64,000 nucleotides of DNA from G965267335 sp965267335 (GTDB taxonomy: Bacteria > Bacteroidota > Bacteroidia > Cytophagales > JAAEPT01), in the NCBI GenBank assembly GCA_965267335.1, contig OZ253953.1:3782001-3846000 (forward strand), written 5' to 3'. Under the pieces are notes generated by a model. The model was not told where the DNA came from and made no database searches. It worked only from the letters and a program-made list of their open reading frames with translations. The translations under genes and the position numbers were made by a program. How positions within the stretch are numbered: position 1 is the stretch's first letter; each line of letters begins with the position of its first letter. Below are positions 1 to 10,472 of this stretch, piece after piece.

Positions 1-3000
1 CTATCAGTCAGTGCATCACAATCTCCCAAACCAGACGTGAGCGTAAAAATTTGCGTTACAGAGCCAGCTGCTGTATCAGCTGCCGTCACATTGTAAACCG
101 TAGTTGAGGCGGCAGAGGAATCAAAAGTTCCCGTACCTGTTGTGGACCAATTCCCTCCTGTAGCAACGGTAAATGTAGCTGAAAAATAAATTCTTTCTAC
201 TTCAGCACAAATTGTATCATCATCACCCGCATCCAAAGTAGGAGCCGGAGTAAAGCTGATAATTACACTATCTTCAACTGCCTTACAATCGCCATTCCCT
301 GTTGATGTTGCGTACAACACTACCTGTCCAGCCGCAATATCTGTTGGATCGATCTGGTAGGCCGCATTAATGTCAGTGGATGATGGAGTAAAAGAACCAG
401 CACCTGCTGTCGACCATTGAACACCTGTCGCAACAGTCACGCTCCCCGCAAGGGATATGGAATCTTTGTCTGAACAAATAGATTCATCTGTACCCGCACT
501 TATAGTAGGTTCTTCTGTTATAAAAATGGTCATTTGATCCGTTACTGCCGGACAAATTCCGTTTCCAGTCGAGGTTAATGTAAGTACTGCCGATCCATTA
601 AGTTGATCAACCGCAGAAGGCACATAGGTAGCGTTCATATCGGTATTTGATGGATTAAATGCTCCTGAACCAGAAGAGGACCATTGTGCTCCGGACACAA
701 CAGTAAATGATCCATTCAAATCAACACCCGCGGTATCTGCACAAACGATCACATCAGAACCAGCGTTGATAGTAGGCTGCGACTGAATTTGAACATCTAT
801 TGAATCGGTAACCGCAGCACAATCACCATTTCCAGTTGTAGTAACCACGATGGTTGCTGTTCCTGCACCAATTTCTCCTCCACTTGGCGTATACGTGACA
901 TTTGAATTTGTACTTGATGGAGAAAAAGTACCTCCGCCTGAAGAGGACCAACTCACACCTGTCGCTACTGTAAACGATGCTGAAATAGACGTCCCTGAAG
1001 GAGTCGTACACAGGGAATTTGTACTTGCTGTGACCGTAGGAGAAGTTTGAATAAATAAATCTAAAGTATCAACAACTGAAGCACAAGCTCCATTAGATTC
1101 TGACGTTAAAATCAACTGTATGTTTCCTGATGCCTTATCAAAGTTTGATAATCCATAAGTGGCATCAAGAGTAGCACTATCCGGGTCAAAAACACCCGTT
1201 CCTGTTGTCGTCCATACTCCACCTGATGCTCCCGTAATTACCCCTGCCAGACTAAGACTGTCTTCAGTTTCGCAGATCGTTCGATCAAAACCAGCGTCAA
1301 CAGTAGATGCCTCATCAATTGTAACAATTATATTATCGGTCACTGCCTCACAGTCCCCATTTCCGGTAGTCGTCAAGATAAGCGTAGCTGTTCCGGAAGA
1401 TATTTGAGAAGCATCTGGAGTAAAGGTTGCGTTCAAATCAGTATTGGAAGGTGTGAACGTTCCCAAACCACTAGATGTGGTCCATTGTGCTCCGGTGGCA
1501 GTAGTTACCGACCCTGAAAGGCTAACATCTGCGTTATCGGAACAAACCGACTGATTATTACCGGCATTCACGGTGGGAGCAGGTGTTATTGTCAAGACTA
1601 CGGTATCAACTACAGCATTACAATTTCCATTACCTGTAGTTGTAGCTAAAATATTTACGGTGCCTGCAGCGGTATCGGCTGCAGAAGGAAGATACTGCGT
1701 ACTTGCACTGAATGCGTCCGGACTAAACGTTCCTGAACCATCAGAGGTCCATTCTAAACCGGAGGCAATCGTTACCGTTCCTGTCAGGTCTACAGCGCTG
1801 CTATCTGCACATATTGTAATGTCACTACCTGCTCCTATAGTTGGTGCCGGGGTGATCGTAAGCGTCATGGTATCAGTATCAGCGGCACAAGAACCATTAC
1901 CAGTAGTCTCCAAAATCAGTTGCACCGAACCGGCAGCAGTATCAGCACTCGAAGGGGTATATTCAGTTGACAAACTGGTTGTTGATGAAAAAGTCCCTGT
2001 TCCACTGGTGGACCATTGACCTCCGGTTGCAACTTGTACAGAACCTGTAATTGGAATTGCTGCAGAATCTGCACACACCGTCCGATCTGGGCCTGCATCT
2101 GCCACTGGAGCCGATATTAATGTAACAGACATTTGATCAGTTACAGCTTTACAATCACCGTTACCAGTTGATGTCAATGTGAGCGTCACATTCCCAAGAG
2201 TTGTATCTGCTGAAGAGGGCATATAGGTTCCGGTGACATCAGCTGAATCCGGGGAAAAAACTCCGGAACCAGATGTTGACCAAACCCCTCCTGTTGCAGT
2301 AGTAATCAAGCCAGCTAAAGTCACATTACTCTGCCCTGAACAAATGGTTTGATCGACTCCTGCATCCACAGTTGGTGCGGGTGTGAAATCCAAGACCATT
2401 GTGTCTGTATAAGCATTACAACTTCCATTACCAGTTGTTGTTAAATAAATCTCTATTGATCCGGCAGTGGTATCATCCGCAGAAGGGTAATACTCTGCAT
2501 TTAGTGTCGCATTATTTGGAGAAAAAGATCCGGTTCCTGTTGTGGTCCACTGTCCACCTGTTGCAACAGTGACCGAACCACTTAGGTCAATAAAGGTAGA
2601 GTCGGCACATACCGTAAGGTCATTTCCTGCATCCACAGTAGGTTTAGGAGTAAAGTCAATAACCATATCATCTGTTACCGCCTTGCAATCACCATTGCTT
2701 GTAGTTGTGAGTGTAACTGTAACTGACCCTGCTACGGTATCAGCTGCCGATGGTTGATAACTGGTTGCTAAATCTGTATTATCCACAAAAGTACCACTTC
2801 CCGATGTTGACCACAATCCCCCTCCAGCTACTGTAACCGAACCGTTCAAACCTATCAGGGTTTGGGCTTCGCAAATAATACGATCAGAACCAGCGTCAAC
2901 CGTAGGAGCCGGGGTTAATATAATTGACATATTATCAGTATCATTGCCACAACTTCCATTGCCCGTACCAGTCAAGGTTAGCGTTACAACACCTGCTGTA

Positions 3001-6000
3001 CTGTCAGCAGAAGATAGTGTATAGGTGGAGGTAAGACTTGTTGCATCCGAAAATGCTCCACTACCTGCAGTTGTCCAGTTGGTCATGGAAACTTCCTGGG
3101 CCGAGCCAGATAATGTAACTGTACCGGTATCCGCACAAACTATTAAATCTGTTCCAGCATTCACTATCGGAGCTGGAACAATAGTCAAAATCATTTGGTC
3201 AGTCACCGGATTACACGTCCCATTTCCTGTAGTCGTTAGGGTAAATGTAACTGTTCCTGCGGCAGTGTCAGCTGCTGAAGGATAGTACTCCGCTGACAAA
3301 TCGCTCGCATTAGGTGAAAAAGCTCCTGAACCATCTGTGGTCCAATCACCACCAGTTGCCACTGTAACTGTTCCAGAAAGGACGATGCTATCAACATCAG
3401 CACAAATATTTTGGTCCACACCGGCATCCACGGTAGGTGCAGGAGTAATAGTAATATTGACTGTATCAGAAACAGGATTACAAGTTCCATTACCTGTGGA
3501 TGTCAAAACGAGATCTACGGAACCCGCAAGACTATCAGCACTGGATGGACTATATGTTGCGGTCATAGAGGTATCATTATCAAATGTACCGCTACCAAGG
3601 GTACTCCATTGCCCTCCGGTAGCTGTAGTAATTGTTCCATTCAGAACTACTCCTGAAGAATCAGCACAAATGGTTCTGTCCAGACCGGCATTCACTGTAA
3701 CCGCAGGTGTGATCGTTAGCACTAAAGTATCCACTTCTGCAGTACAAGGGGCATGACCAGTGGTGGTTAAGATAAGATTAGCTCCCCCATTGGAAATATC
3801 ATTTGAACTAGGAGTATATGTAGTATTTAGACTATTAGCATCACCAAATGTCCCATTTCCATCTGTAGTCCACGTTCCACCCGTAGCGTTCCCTACTGTA
3901 CCACTCAGATTTACAGACCCAATATCAGCACACTCTGTAATGTCAACTCCGGCATCTACCGTAGGGCCCTGAGGAATTGTTACAACCAAATCATCAGTAA
4001 CAGATGGGCATGCTCCACTGGCCTGAGTAGTCCAGGTTAAGGTTACAAAACCTATTCCCTCGTCAGCAGCAGAAGGAGTATATTGAGCGTTTAATGCCGT
4101 AGCATCATCGAAGCTTCCCGAACCGTCACTTGACCATGACCCCTGAGAACCTGCACCATTTAGCACTACCGGATACTCATTGGTACAAACAGTCTGATCC
4201 GTTCCCGCGGCAGCTGTTGGAACATTAGAAAATGTTATAGTCACATCATCACTATGAGCTGTACAGACCCCGTTACCAGTGGTCGTTAAGGTCAGCGTCA
4301 CGGATCCTGATGTGGTATCCGCAGTAGATTGATTGTATACCGCATCAATCACATTGGCATCAGTAAACGATCCGGTTCCTGAGGTAGTCCAGCTACCACC
4401 TGTGGCGTTAGTGACCGTGCCATTTAAACTTACTGAGCTTACATTTCCACAAACTTCTTCATCGGGACCTGCGTCAACAGTCGGTGCAGGAGATATGGTA
4501 ATTGTCATATCATCTGTTACCATTGAACAGTTGCCGTTGCCGGTAGTATTTAAAGTTAAGGTTACAGTTCCAGCTGTTATTTCTGATGCTGAAGGAACAT
4601 AAGTAGTTGATAATGTACTTTGATTCGGAGTAAACACACCTGAACCACCGGTCCATAAACCACCAGTTGAAACTGTTACCACTCCGGTCAAATCAACAGC
4701 CGGATCATCAGCACAGACATTTTGATCAGCACCCGCATCAACAGTTGGGGATGGAGTTATGGTAATAACTACATCATCGGTCACAGCATTACAATTACCA
4801 TTTCCTGTTGATGTTAATGTTAGTGTTACACTTCCTGCTGCTGTATCAGCTGCGCTTGGTGTAAATGTAGCTCCCAAGTCACTGGTACTGGCTGTAAATG
4901 TACCTGTACTTCCGGACCATACACCTCCAGAGGCCACCGTAACTGAGCCTGCAAGAGTTGTTGCAGAATTATTAGCACACACAGATTGATCCGGCCCCGC
5001 GTCCACCGTAGGTGCAGTTGTAATCGTTATTGTCATATTATCAGTTACCGCAATACAATTACCATTACCTGTTGTGGTTAATGTTAGTGTCACGTTTCCT
5101 GTCGATATTTCACCTGATGTTGGTGTGTAAACAGTATTTAATGTCAAGGCATCCGGGTTAAAAACCCCTGATCCTCCGCTCCAGACGCCACCCGTAGCAA
5201 TAGTGACAGAACCATTCAAGGAAGCATCTGGATTATTCGCACAAACAGTAACATTCGGACCAGCTTCAGCTGTCGGGGCAGGGGTAAAATTCAATACTAT
5301 ATCATCCGTTTCTGCGTTACAATCGCCATTCCCCGTAGTAGTAAGTGTAAGGGTAACCGAACCCCCCGAAATTTCACCGGCCGTAGGTGTATAAGTGGTA
5401 TTGAGCGAATTGGCATCGGCAAAAGAACCAGAACCTCCACTCCATGTTCCTCCGGTAGCTATTGTTACAGTGCCTGCTAAAGAAGCACTAGCATTGTTGG
5501 CACATAGGGATTGGTCAATACCAGCATCAACTGTTGGGGCAGGGGTTATTGTAATGGTCATATCATCCGTTTCAGCATTACAGTCTCCATTACCTGTGGT
5601 GGTTGCTATTAGTGTCACCGTACCTGCCGTAATTTCAGCTGCTGAAGGAGTGTAAATGGCCCCACCACTTGTATTAGATGGATTGAAAGAACCCGCCCCT
5701 CCGGACCACTGTAATCCAGAAGCCACGGTAACTGAACCTGATAATGTTGTTGCAGCATTATTACCACAAACAACTTGATCAACTCCGGCATCAACTGTTG
5801 GAGCAGGGGTTATTGTAATGGACATATTATCTGTAACAGGGTTACAATCTCCATTACCAGTAGTAGTTAGAGTCAAAGTGACATTACCTGTTGAAATATC
5901 ATTGGTCCCTGGTGTGTAGGTAGCATTGAGATCTGTATCACTTGAAAAGGTACCATCTCCTGAAGTAGTCCATTGACCTCCAGTGGCTACCGTTACTGAA

Positions 6001-8600
6001 CCAGACAACGTCACATCAGCATTGTTGGCACAAACGATTTGATTTGGCCCGGCTTCTGCGGTCGGTATCGCAGTAATAGTAATTGTTGCTTCATCAGTGA
6101 CTGCTGCACAATTTGGAACTGCACCCGAAGCAGTTAAAACTACAGTAGCCGTACCCGCAGATATTTCGGCTGCTGTTGGGGTATAAGTAGAGTTAACATT
6201 ATTAGCAGGGGAAAAGCTGCCATTTCCTGACCATGAAGGGCTACCTGCAGAAATGGTTCCGGTTAAACTAACATTGGCATTATTACCACAAACGGTATAT
6301 GGACCACCGGCATCTACTGTAGGAGCCGCAGAAAATAGGGTAATCATTGTATCACACTCTTGTATACAACTCCCATTTCCTGTCGTACACAAGAATATAA
6401 AAATCACTCCGCCAGAAATATCAGACGCTGAAGGAGTATATACTGTGGTCAAATCTGTGTCATCGGCAAATGTTCCGGTTCCGGATGAAGACCAAATTCC
6501 TCCAGTAGCTACTGTCACGTTACCTGTCAATGAAACATTAGCGTTATTAGCACATTTAAATTGATCCGCTCCGGCCGAGGCGGTGGGACCCGGTGTAATA
6601 GTAACAGTCATATCATCTGTAACCTCAATACAACTTCCGCTACCCGTAGTAGTTAAAGTCAGTGTTACAGTTCCTGTACTTATATCATTGGTCCCTGGAG
6701 AATATGTTGCGGTCAGATCGGTATCGTCATCAAATGTACCATCTCCCGAAGAGGTCCATTGTCCTCCAGTAGCGACAGTAACTGCACCAGCCAAGGTTAC
6801 ATCTGGATTATTATCACAAACTGTCTGGTCATCATTCGCATCAGCTGTAGGAGCTGCAGTAATAGTCACAATAACCGTATCATCTTCAGCAATACATTTG
6901 CCATTACCTGTAGTTGTTAAAATTAATTCAGCTGAACCAGAAGTATTTTCGGCAGCTGTTGGTGTATAAGTGGCGTTTGGATCGGTCGTTGAAGAAAATA
7001 CTCCACTACCGGACCATTGAATTCCGGTTGCCACCGTAAAAGTTCCGGATAAAGAAACATCATTATTATTTGCACAGACCGTATATGGACCACCAGCATC
7101 TACTGTGGGTGCTGGCGTTATGGTAAAGGTAACATCATCAGTCACCGCCAAACATTCACCATTTTGAATAGAGGTAAGAGTTAGGGTAACTGTCCCCGCG
7201 GTTATCTCCGCACTGGACGGTGTATAAATGGCATTCAAAGTACTATCATTTGGAAAAAAACTACCCGTACCGCCAGACCATCGACCTCCTCCGGCATTTG
7301 TTACGGAACCTGCTAAAGTAATTTCAGGGTCATTGGCACAAACATCATCATTGGCTCCTGCATCAACTATTGGCGTCGGATTTATTGTAAGCACAAGAGA
7401 ATCAACCTCTTCAGGACACCCCCTGTTATCGGTTGTGGTTAATATTAAATCGACTGTTCCGGCCAAAGTATCTGCAGCTGAGGGCGTATAAATGGCGTTT
7501 GTAATCGTATCATTATCAAAGGTTCCTGAACCGGAAGTAGTCCAAATGATCCCTCCGGCTTCTGTAAACGACCCAGCCATTGTAGCATCCACATTATTAG
7601 CACAGCTTTCTAAATCAGGTCCTGCGTCTACTGTGATAGGCGAGGCCATAGTGTCAACAAACACTGAATCTGAAGCTGTAGGACAGCTCGATTGATCCGA
7701 AACAGTTACGTAATGCCAACCATAATCCGCGTCTATGGTATCTGTCGTTTCACCCGTATCCCATAAATAATCATAGGGAGGTTTTCCTCCTGATGCCTCC
7801 ACCCAAATTTCTGCCAGCGTACCACCGAAACAGATGACGGCATCGTCAGGTTGAATGTCAGCGACTTTATCATTAATAAACTCCACTTGGGTCGACAATG
7901 TCACTGGTGTACCGTCACAACTACCATCCGGAACCCCAGTAACGTCATAATCAACTATTGCCGGAGCAGAAGGATCAAAAGTCACCTGTACACTATCGCA
8001 TCCATCCAGACCTCCTCCATCAAAACAAGAAAGATAGCTAAGGGCAGGATCACCTACAGAAGACCAGGTAATAGTTGAAGGGTCGAACCCGTTTGCGGTT
8101 AATACACCATTGCAAGCATCACTTGTTACTTGTGGATCTGAAACTTCAGGTTCTTTAATTGCCTGAATGAAATATGAATTCGGGTTATTCCCAGGTTTAC
8201 AAAAAGTAATTCTGTGAGGACCTACTCCAGAAACACAAACAGGATCTCCTGCAGCGTTTTCAACACCACAATTATTTGGATCGCCAGGATCACTCAACCT
8301 CCAGCCTAATGAACCAGAAGGCTCAGCACCCGTTGCAATATCAAAGGAGATAGCCTGAGTTTCAGAATCAAGAGTGATTATAAATTCAACGCACCTCTCA
8401 TTATCAGGCGGACCTGTATTGGCACCACAGCAGCCACCTGATCTTTTACCAGACGGGCTTTGCCAAAGACTATCAGGGTTTCCTGTGAGATCAACGGTAT
8501 AAGTTGGTGTTGATGCATCACAATCTTGCGCAAGTACAGTATGTTTCACTCCTGATACAGCATATAGCAGCACCAGAAATGCATAAATCATTCCTCTCAT
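1..8600 (-). CDS. Giant repeat-rich surface adhesin-like protein, 3' end beyond the left edge
   Basis: The reading frame opens at the ATG at 8600 and shows 2,866 codons without a stop to the left edge, so the gene is truncated by the window. It starts with a signal peptide (MRGMIYAFLVLLYAVSG, cleavage near Ala-Gln-Asp). A roughly 300-residue non-repetitive region follows, containing one SprB-like segment. From about residue 320 come 28 complete tandem repeats of about 88 residues plus one cut by the edge. Each repeat opens near VDAG and has two conserved cysteines, one in a VCANN-like and one in a GNGDC-like motif, which suggests a stacked Ig-like rod. The product is probably a T9SS cargo with its sorting domain beyond the window; that is inferred from context. 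It lies 26 bases after the TPR/PD40 gene on the same strand. I do not recognise a named Pfam family for the repeat. Confidence 0.9.
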   Translation of the reverse strand, partial: MRGMIYAFLVLLYAVSGVKHTVLAQDCDASTPTYTVDLTGNPDSLWQSPSGKRSGGCCGANTGPPDNERCVEFIITLDSETQAISFDIATGAEPSGSLGWRLSDPGDPNNCGVENAAGDPVCVSGVGPHRITFCKPGNNPNSYFIQAIKEPEVSDPQVTSDACNGVLTANGFDPSTITWSSVGDPALSYLSCFDGGGLDGCDSVQVTFDPSAPAIVDYDVTGVPDGSCDGTPVTLSTQVEFINDKVADIQPDDAVICFGGTLAEIWVEASGGKPPYDYLWDTGETTDTIDADYGWHYVTVSDQSSCPTASDSVFVDTMASPITVDAGPDLESCANNVDATMAGSFTEAGGIIWTTSGSGTFDNDTITNAIYTPSAADTLAGTVDLILTTTDNRGCPEEVDSLVLTINPTPIVDAGANDDVCANDPEITLAGSVTNAGGGRWSGGTGSFFPNDSTLNAIYTPSSAEITAGTVTLTLTSIQNGECLAVTDDVTFTITPAPTVDAGGPYTVCANNNDVSLSGTFTVATGIQWSGSGVFSSTTDPNATYTPTAAENTSGSAELILTTTGNGKCIAEDDTVIVTITAAPTADANDDQTVCDNNPDVTLAGAVTVATGGQWTSSGDGTFDDDTDLTATYSPGTNDISTGTVTLTLTTTGSGSCIEVTDDMTVTITPGPTASAGADQFKCANNANVSLTGNVTVATGGIWSSSGTGTFADDTDLTTVYTPSASDISGGVIFIFLCTTGNGSCIQECDTMITLFSAAPTVDAGGPYTVCGNNANVSLTGTISAGSPSWSGNGSFSPANNVNSTYTPTAAEISAGTATVVLTASGAVPNCAAVTDEATITITAIPTAEAGPNQIVCANNADVTLSGSVTVATGGQWTTSGDGTFSSDTDLNATYTPGTNDISTGNVTLTLTTTGNGDCNPVTDNMSITITPAPTVDAGVDQVVCGNNAATTLSGSVTVASGLQWSGGAGSFNPSNTSGGAIYTPSAAEITAGTVTLIATTTGNGDCNAETDDMTITITPAPTVDAGIDQSLCANNASASLAGTVTIATGGTWSGGSGSFADANSLNTTYTPTAGEISGGSVTLTLTTTGNGDCNAETDDIVLNFTPAPTAEAGPNVTVCANNPDASLNGSVTIATGGVWSGGSGVFNPDALTLNTVYTPTSGEISTGNVTLTLTTTGNGNCIAVTDNMTITITTAPTVDAGPDQSVCANNSATTLAGSVTVASGGVWSGSTGTFTASTSDLGATFTPSAADTAAGSVTLTLTSTGNGNCNAVTDDVVITITPSPTVDAGADQNVCADDPAVDLTGVVTVSTGGLWTGGSGVFTPNQSTLSTTYVPSASEITAGTVTLTLNTTGNGNCSMVTDDMTITISPAPTVDAGPDEEVCGNVSSVSLNGTVTNATGGSWTTSGTGSFTDANVIDAVYNQSTADTTSGSVTLTLTTTGNGVCTAHSDDVTITFSNVPTAAAGTDQTVCTNEYPVVLNGAGSQGSWSSDGSGSFDDATALNAQYTPSAADEGIGFVTLTWTTQASGACPSVTDDLVVTIPQGPTVDAGVDITECADIGSVNLSGTVGNATGGTWTTDGNGTFGDANSLNTTYTPSSNDISNGGANLILTTTGHAPCTAEVDTLVLTITPAVTVNAGLDRTICADSSGVVLNGTITTATGGQWSTLGSGTFDNDTSMTATYSPSSADSLAGSVDLVLTSTGNGTCNPVSDTVNITITPAPTVDAGVDQNICADVDSIVLSGTVTVATGGDWTTDGSGAFSPNASDLSAEYYPSAADTAAGTVTFTLTTTGNGTCNPVTDQMILTIVPAPIVNAGTDLIVCADTGTVTLSGSAQEVSMTNWTTAGSGAFSDATSLTSTYTLSSADSTAGVVTLTLTGTGNGSCGNDTDNMSIILTPAPTVDAGSDRIICEAQTLIGLNGSVTVAGGGLWSTSGSGTFVDNTDLATSYQPSAADTVAGSVTVTLTTTSNGDCKAVTDDMVIDFTPKPTVDAGNDLTVCADSTFIDLSGSVTVATGGQWTTTGTGSFSPNNATLNAEYYPSADDTTAGSIEIYLTTTGNGSCNAYTDTMVLDFTPAPTVDAGVDQTICSGQSNVTLAGLITTATGGVWSTSGSGVFSPDSADVTGTYMPSSADTTLGNVTLTLTSTGNGDCKAVTDQMSVTLISAPVADAGPDRTVCADSAAIPITGSVQVATGGQWSTSGTGTFSSTTSLSTEYTPSSADTAAGSVQLILETTGNGSCAADTDTMTLTITPAPTIGAGSDITICADSSAVDLTGTVTIASGLEWTSDGSGTFSPDAFSASTQYLPSAADTAAGTVNILATTTGNGNCNAVVDTVVLTITPAPTVNAGNNQSVCSDNADVSLSGSVTTATGAQWTTSSGLGTFTPSNTDLNATFTPDASQISSGTATLILTTTGNGDCEAVTDNIIVTIDEASTVDAGFDRTICETEDSLSLAGVITGASGGVWTTTGTGVFDPDSATLDATYGLSNFDKASGNIQLILTSESNGACASVVDTLDLFIQTSPTVTASTNSLCTTPSGTSISASFTVATGVSWSSSGGGTFSPSSTNSNVTYTPSGGEIGAGTATIVVTTTGNGDCAAVTDSIDVQIQSQPTINAGSDVIVCADTAGVDLNGSFTVVSGAQWSSSGSGAFNPSNTDMNATYVPSAVDQLNGSAVLTLTSTGNGICPAVTDQMTIFITEEPTISAGTDESICSDKDSISLAGSVTVATGVQWSTAGAGSFTPSSTDINAAYQIDPTDIAAGQVVLYATSTGNGDCKAVEDSVIISFTPAPTLDAGDDDTICAEVERIYFSATFTVATGGNWSTTGTGTFDSSAASTTVYNVTAADTAAGSVTQIFTLTSGLGDCDALTD
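240..7650 (-). repeat. Tandem array of ~264-bp (88-residue) coding repeats
   Basis: The marker encoding (P/I)TVDAG recurs about every 264 bases, near 7640, 7370, 7105, 6845 and so on down to 507 and 240. That gives 28 complete units plus one truncated by the edge. Units differ clearly at DNA level but keep the order VDAG, VCANN, a W-containing strand, YxPSAxD, TLTxTGNGxC. The divergence suggests an old array under protein-level selection, unlike the near-identical block in the second giant gene. Confidence 0.85.
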
Positions 8601-8626
8601 GGCTCTTTCGAACTATTACAACAAAT

Positions 8627-10279
8627 TTACTGTGCGGCTTTAAGTACGATATTCTTTTGAAGAGTACCGTCACTCATTAGATCTGTTGTATTCACAACAG
8701 ACTCGTAAGGAAGATGATTTGGAGCAGTCACCTTAAGATGGTAGTTTCTGCCCTCGGTAAGTATTAGTGTATATTTTCCGGTTGAACTATTTGAATTAAA
8801 AGTTCCTATTTCATTCATAGTGTTTTTATCAAACAGCTTAATATCCGCCCTTATTGGCTGATTGTCTGATCCGATAATACTCCCATGTTTGATTATAACT
8901 CTTGATGATAGAGGTTGCTCAATTTCCGCATAGTATATATCCTTATCTCCCTTTCCTTCAGGCCTGATAGAACTGAAATAAACCCCTTTTCCATCTACAG
9001 AAACCGCAAAATGGATGTCATCATGAGCCGTATTTATCGGGTATCCAATATTCTCTGGCTTACCCCACTCCTTATTCTCATCGTCATATCTAGAAACGAA
9101 AATATCGTATCCCCCAATCGTATTATGTCCATTCGAACAAAAATACAGTGTTTTTCCATCAGGATGAATATAAGGAGAATCTTCATCAAACTTAGTATTT
9201 ATACGTGATCCAAGGTTCTTTGGTTCTCCCCAAACACCATTTTCATCCATTTGAGAGCACCATATATCTGTTCCTCCTTCACTACCTTCCCTTCGGTCAC
9301 TTGTAAAAAACAGTGTTTTCCCATCGGCTGAAAAAGATCCGCTTGGCTCCCAATATTTAGCAGAGCTGATCACATCAGGAAGCCTCACCGGTGAATGCCA
9401 ATGATCTCCCATTTTTTCACAAACAAAAAGATCACCGGAACTGTGGTGCATGATATCGTGTTTGAACAGTCGGTATATCAGTAATTTTTGACCATCAGGA
9501 GATAGTGCTACACTGGCATCCTCCCCATCAGTATTCACACTATCACCCATATGCTCAGGATCGGTCCATGAGCCATCATCTTTCTTATAGGAAATGTAAA
9601 TATCTTCACTGTAGGACTTATCGACCTTATCTATATGACCACCAGTGGTATTAGGTCTCTCGGAAGTAAAAATGAGTATTGTCTCATCGGCAGAAACGAC
9701 TGGCCCGTATTCCGGGTATTCTGTATTGATGTTGTCTCCTATTGATTTAATTGTAACCTTCAAAGGGTTCTTGGAAAGTTCAAGCCCATTTCTGCACATC
9801 TGAATTTCAAGATCAAGTTCATCGATATACTTTTGATACTTCTTTTTGACCTTGCCCTTTTTATTCTGATAAGTCTTTTTGTATTCCTCGTAATACTGGA
9901 TTGCCAAATCAAATTTATGTGCCAGATGGTATGCCGTGGCTGCATACTTTATTAATCGCTTAGGAAACTTATCCCTCATTTCAAGGGCTTTCTCAATATA
10001 GGGGATAGCCTTATCACTTTCCGCCTGAACATAACACCCTGCTATTGGATACAGATAGGATGGATTATTCGGGTCGAGACTATCCAGTTTCAAGTACAAA
10101 TCGAGGGCATAATTAAATTTATATGTATCCCAGTATTCGTAAGCCTGTCTTCGCAACTCATCGATTTCGTGCTTCAACTGGTCATCCTGTCCTTTGGAAG
10201 AGAAAGGACTCAATAGCACTAATATGAAAAATAATCTGTTCAACATCTTTTTTAGCCCAGATATCATAGCTGTAATCAT
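8627..10279 (-). CDS. TPR and PD40 (WD40-like) repeat protein, PorE-like without OmpA domain
   Basis: The protein has 550 residues. A signal peptide (LNRLFFILVLLSPFSSKG) follows any of three in-frame ATGs at 10279, 10267 and 10246; the last leaves the most typical leader. TPR helices span about residues 38-150. Four or more PD40 blades (patterns such as SPDGQKLLIY and HPDGKTLYFCSNG) span about 185-455, and a carboxypeptidase-regulatory-like beta domain ends the protein. In the PorE family a C-terminal OmpA domain normally follows this domain order; here it is absent. The giant repeat gene starts 26 bases downstream on the same strand, so the two are probably co-transcribed. A role in the periplasm or outer membrane supporting export or anchoring of that giant is inferred. 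Confidence 0.85.
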   Translation of the reverse strand: MITAMISGLKKMLNRLFFILVLLSPFSSKGQDDQLKHEIDELRRQAYEYWDTYKFNYALDLYLKLDSLDPNNPSYLYPIAGCYVQAESDKAIPYIEKALEMRDKFPKRLIKYAATAYHLAHKFDLAIQYYEEYKKTYQNKKGKVKKKYQKYIDELDLEIQMCRNGLELSKNPLKVTIKSIGDNINTEYPEYGPVVSADETILIFTSERPNTTGGHIDKVDKSYSEDIYISYKKDDGSWTDPEHMGDSVNTDGEDASVALSPDGQKLLIYRLFKHDIMHHSSGDLFVCEKMGDHWHSPVRLPDVISSAKYWEPSGSFSADGKTLFFTSDRREGSEGGTDIWCSQMDENGVWGEPKNLGSRINTKFDEDSPYIHPDGKTLYFCSNGHNTIGGYDIFVSRYDDENKEWGKPENIGYPINTAHDDIHFAVSVDGKGVYFSSIRPEGKGDKDIYYAEIEQPLSSRVIIKHGSIIGSDNQPIRADIKLFDKNTMNEIGTFNSNSSTGKYTLILTEGRNYHLKVTAPNHLPYESVVNTTDLMSDGTLQKNIVLKAAQ

Positions 10280-10409
10280 AGTATAATAAACTTTAAATTT
10301 AAGAAATATTATTCATACTTCGTGCCGAAAATTCAATTTCACCCAGTTATTATAATAACATCACCTTCATATGAGTTGTCGAATGCCAGTGCAATTCAGA
10401 AAAAATACT

Positions 10410-10417
10410 TATATTTG
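10410..10417 (+). promoter_or_regulatory. Candidate -7 box of the porP/sprF-like gene
   Basis: TATATTTG matches the Bacteroidota -7 consensus TAnnTTTG exactly and lies 55 bases before the ATG at 10473. No clear TTG -33 element stands at the usual 19-base spacing, so the call rests on the -7 box and its position in the divergent intergenic region only. Confidence 0.4.
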
Positions 10418-10472
10418 GTGGTTAGGCAGCTAGTGAGCAAATACTACCGTGACCGGGAATTAATCGATTTAA

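Noticed and set aside
240..7650. Regular repeats considered as a CRISPR-like array
   Set aside because: The period is about 264 bases, the units are translated and diverged, and there is no short identical repeat with unique spacers or any cas gene.
850..8078. Many plus-strand frames of 60-150 codons across the first 8 kb, and short minus-strand frames in other phases
   Set aside because: They repeat with the 264-bp period of the giant minus-strand gene, are rich in Val/Pro/Ser from the reverse complement, and have no ribosome sites. They are shadows of the repeats.
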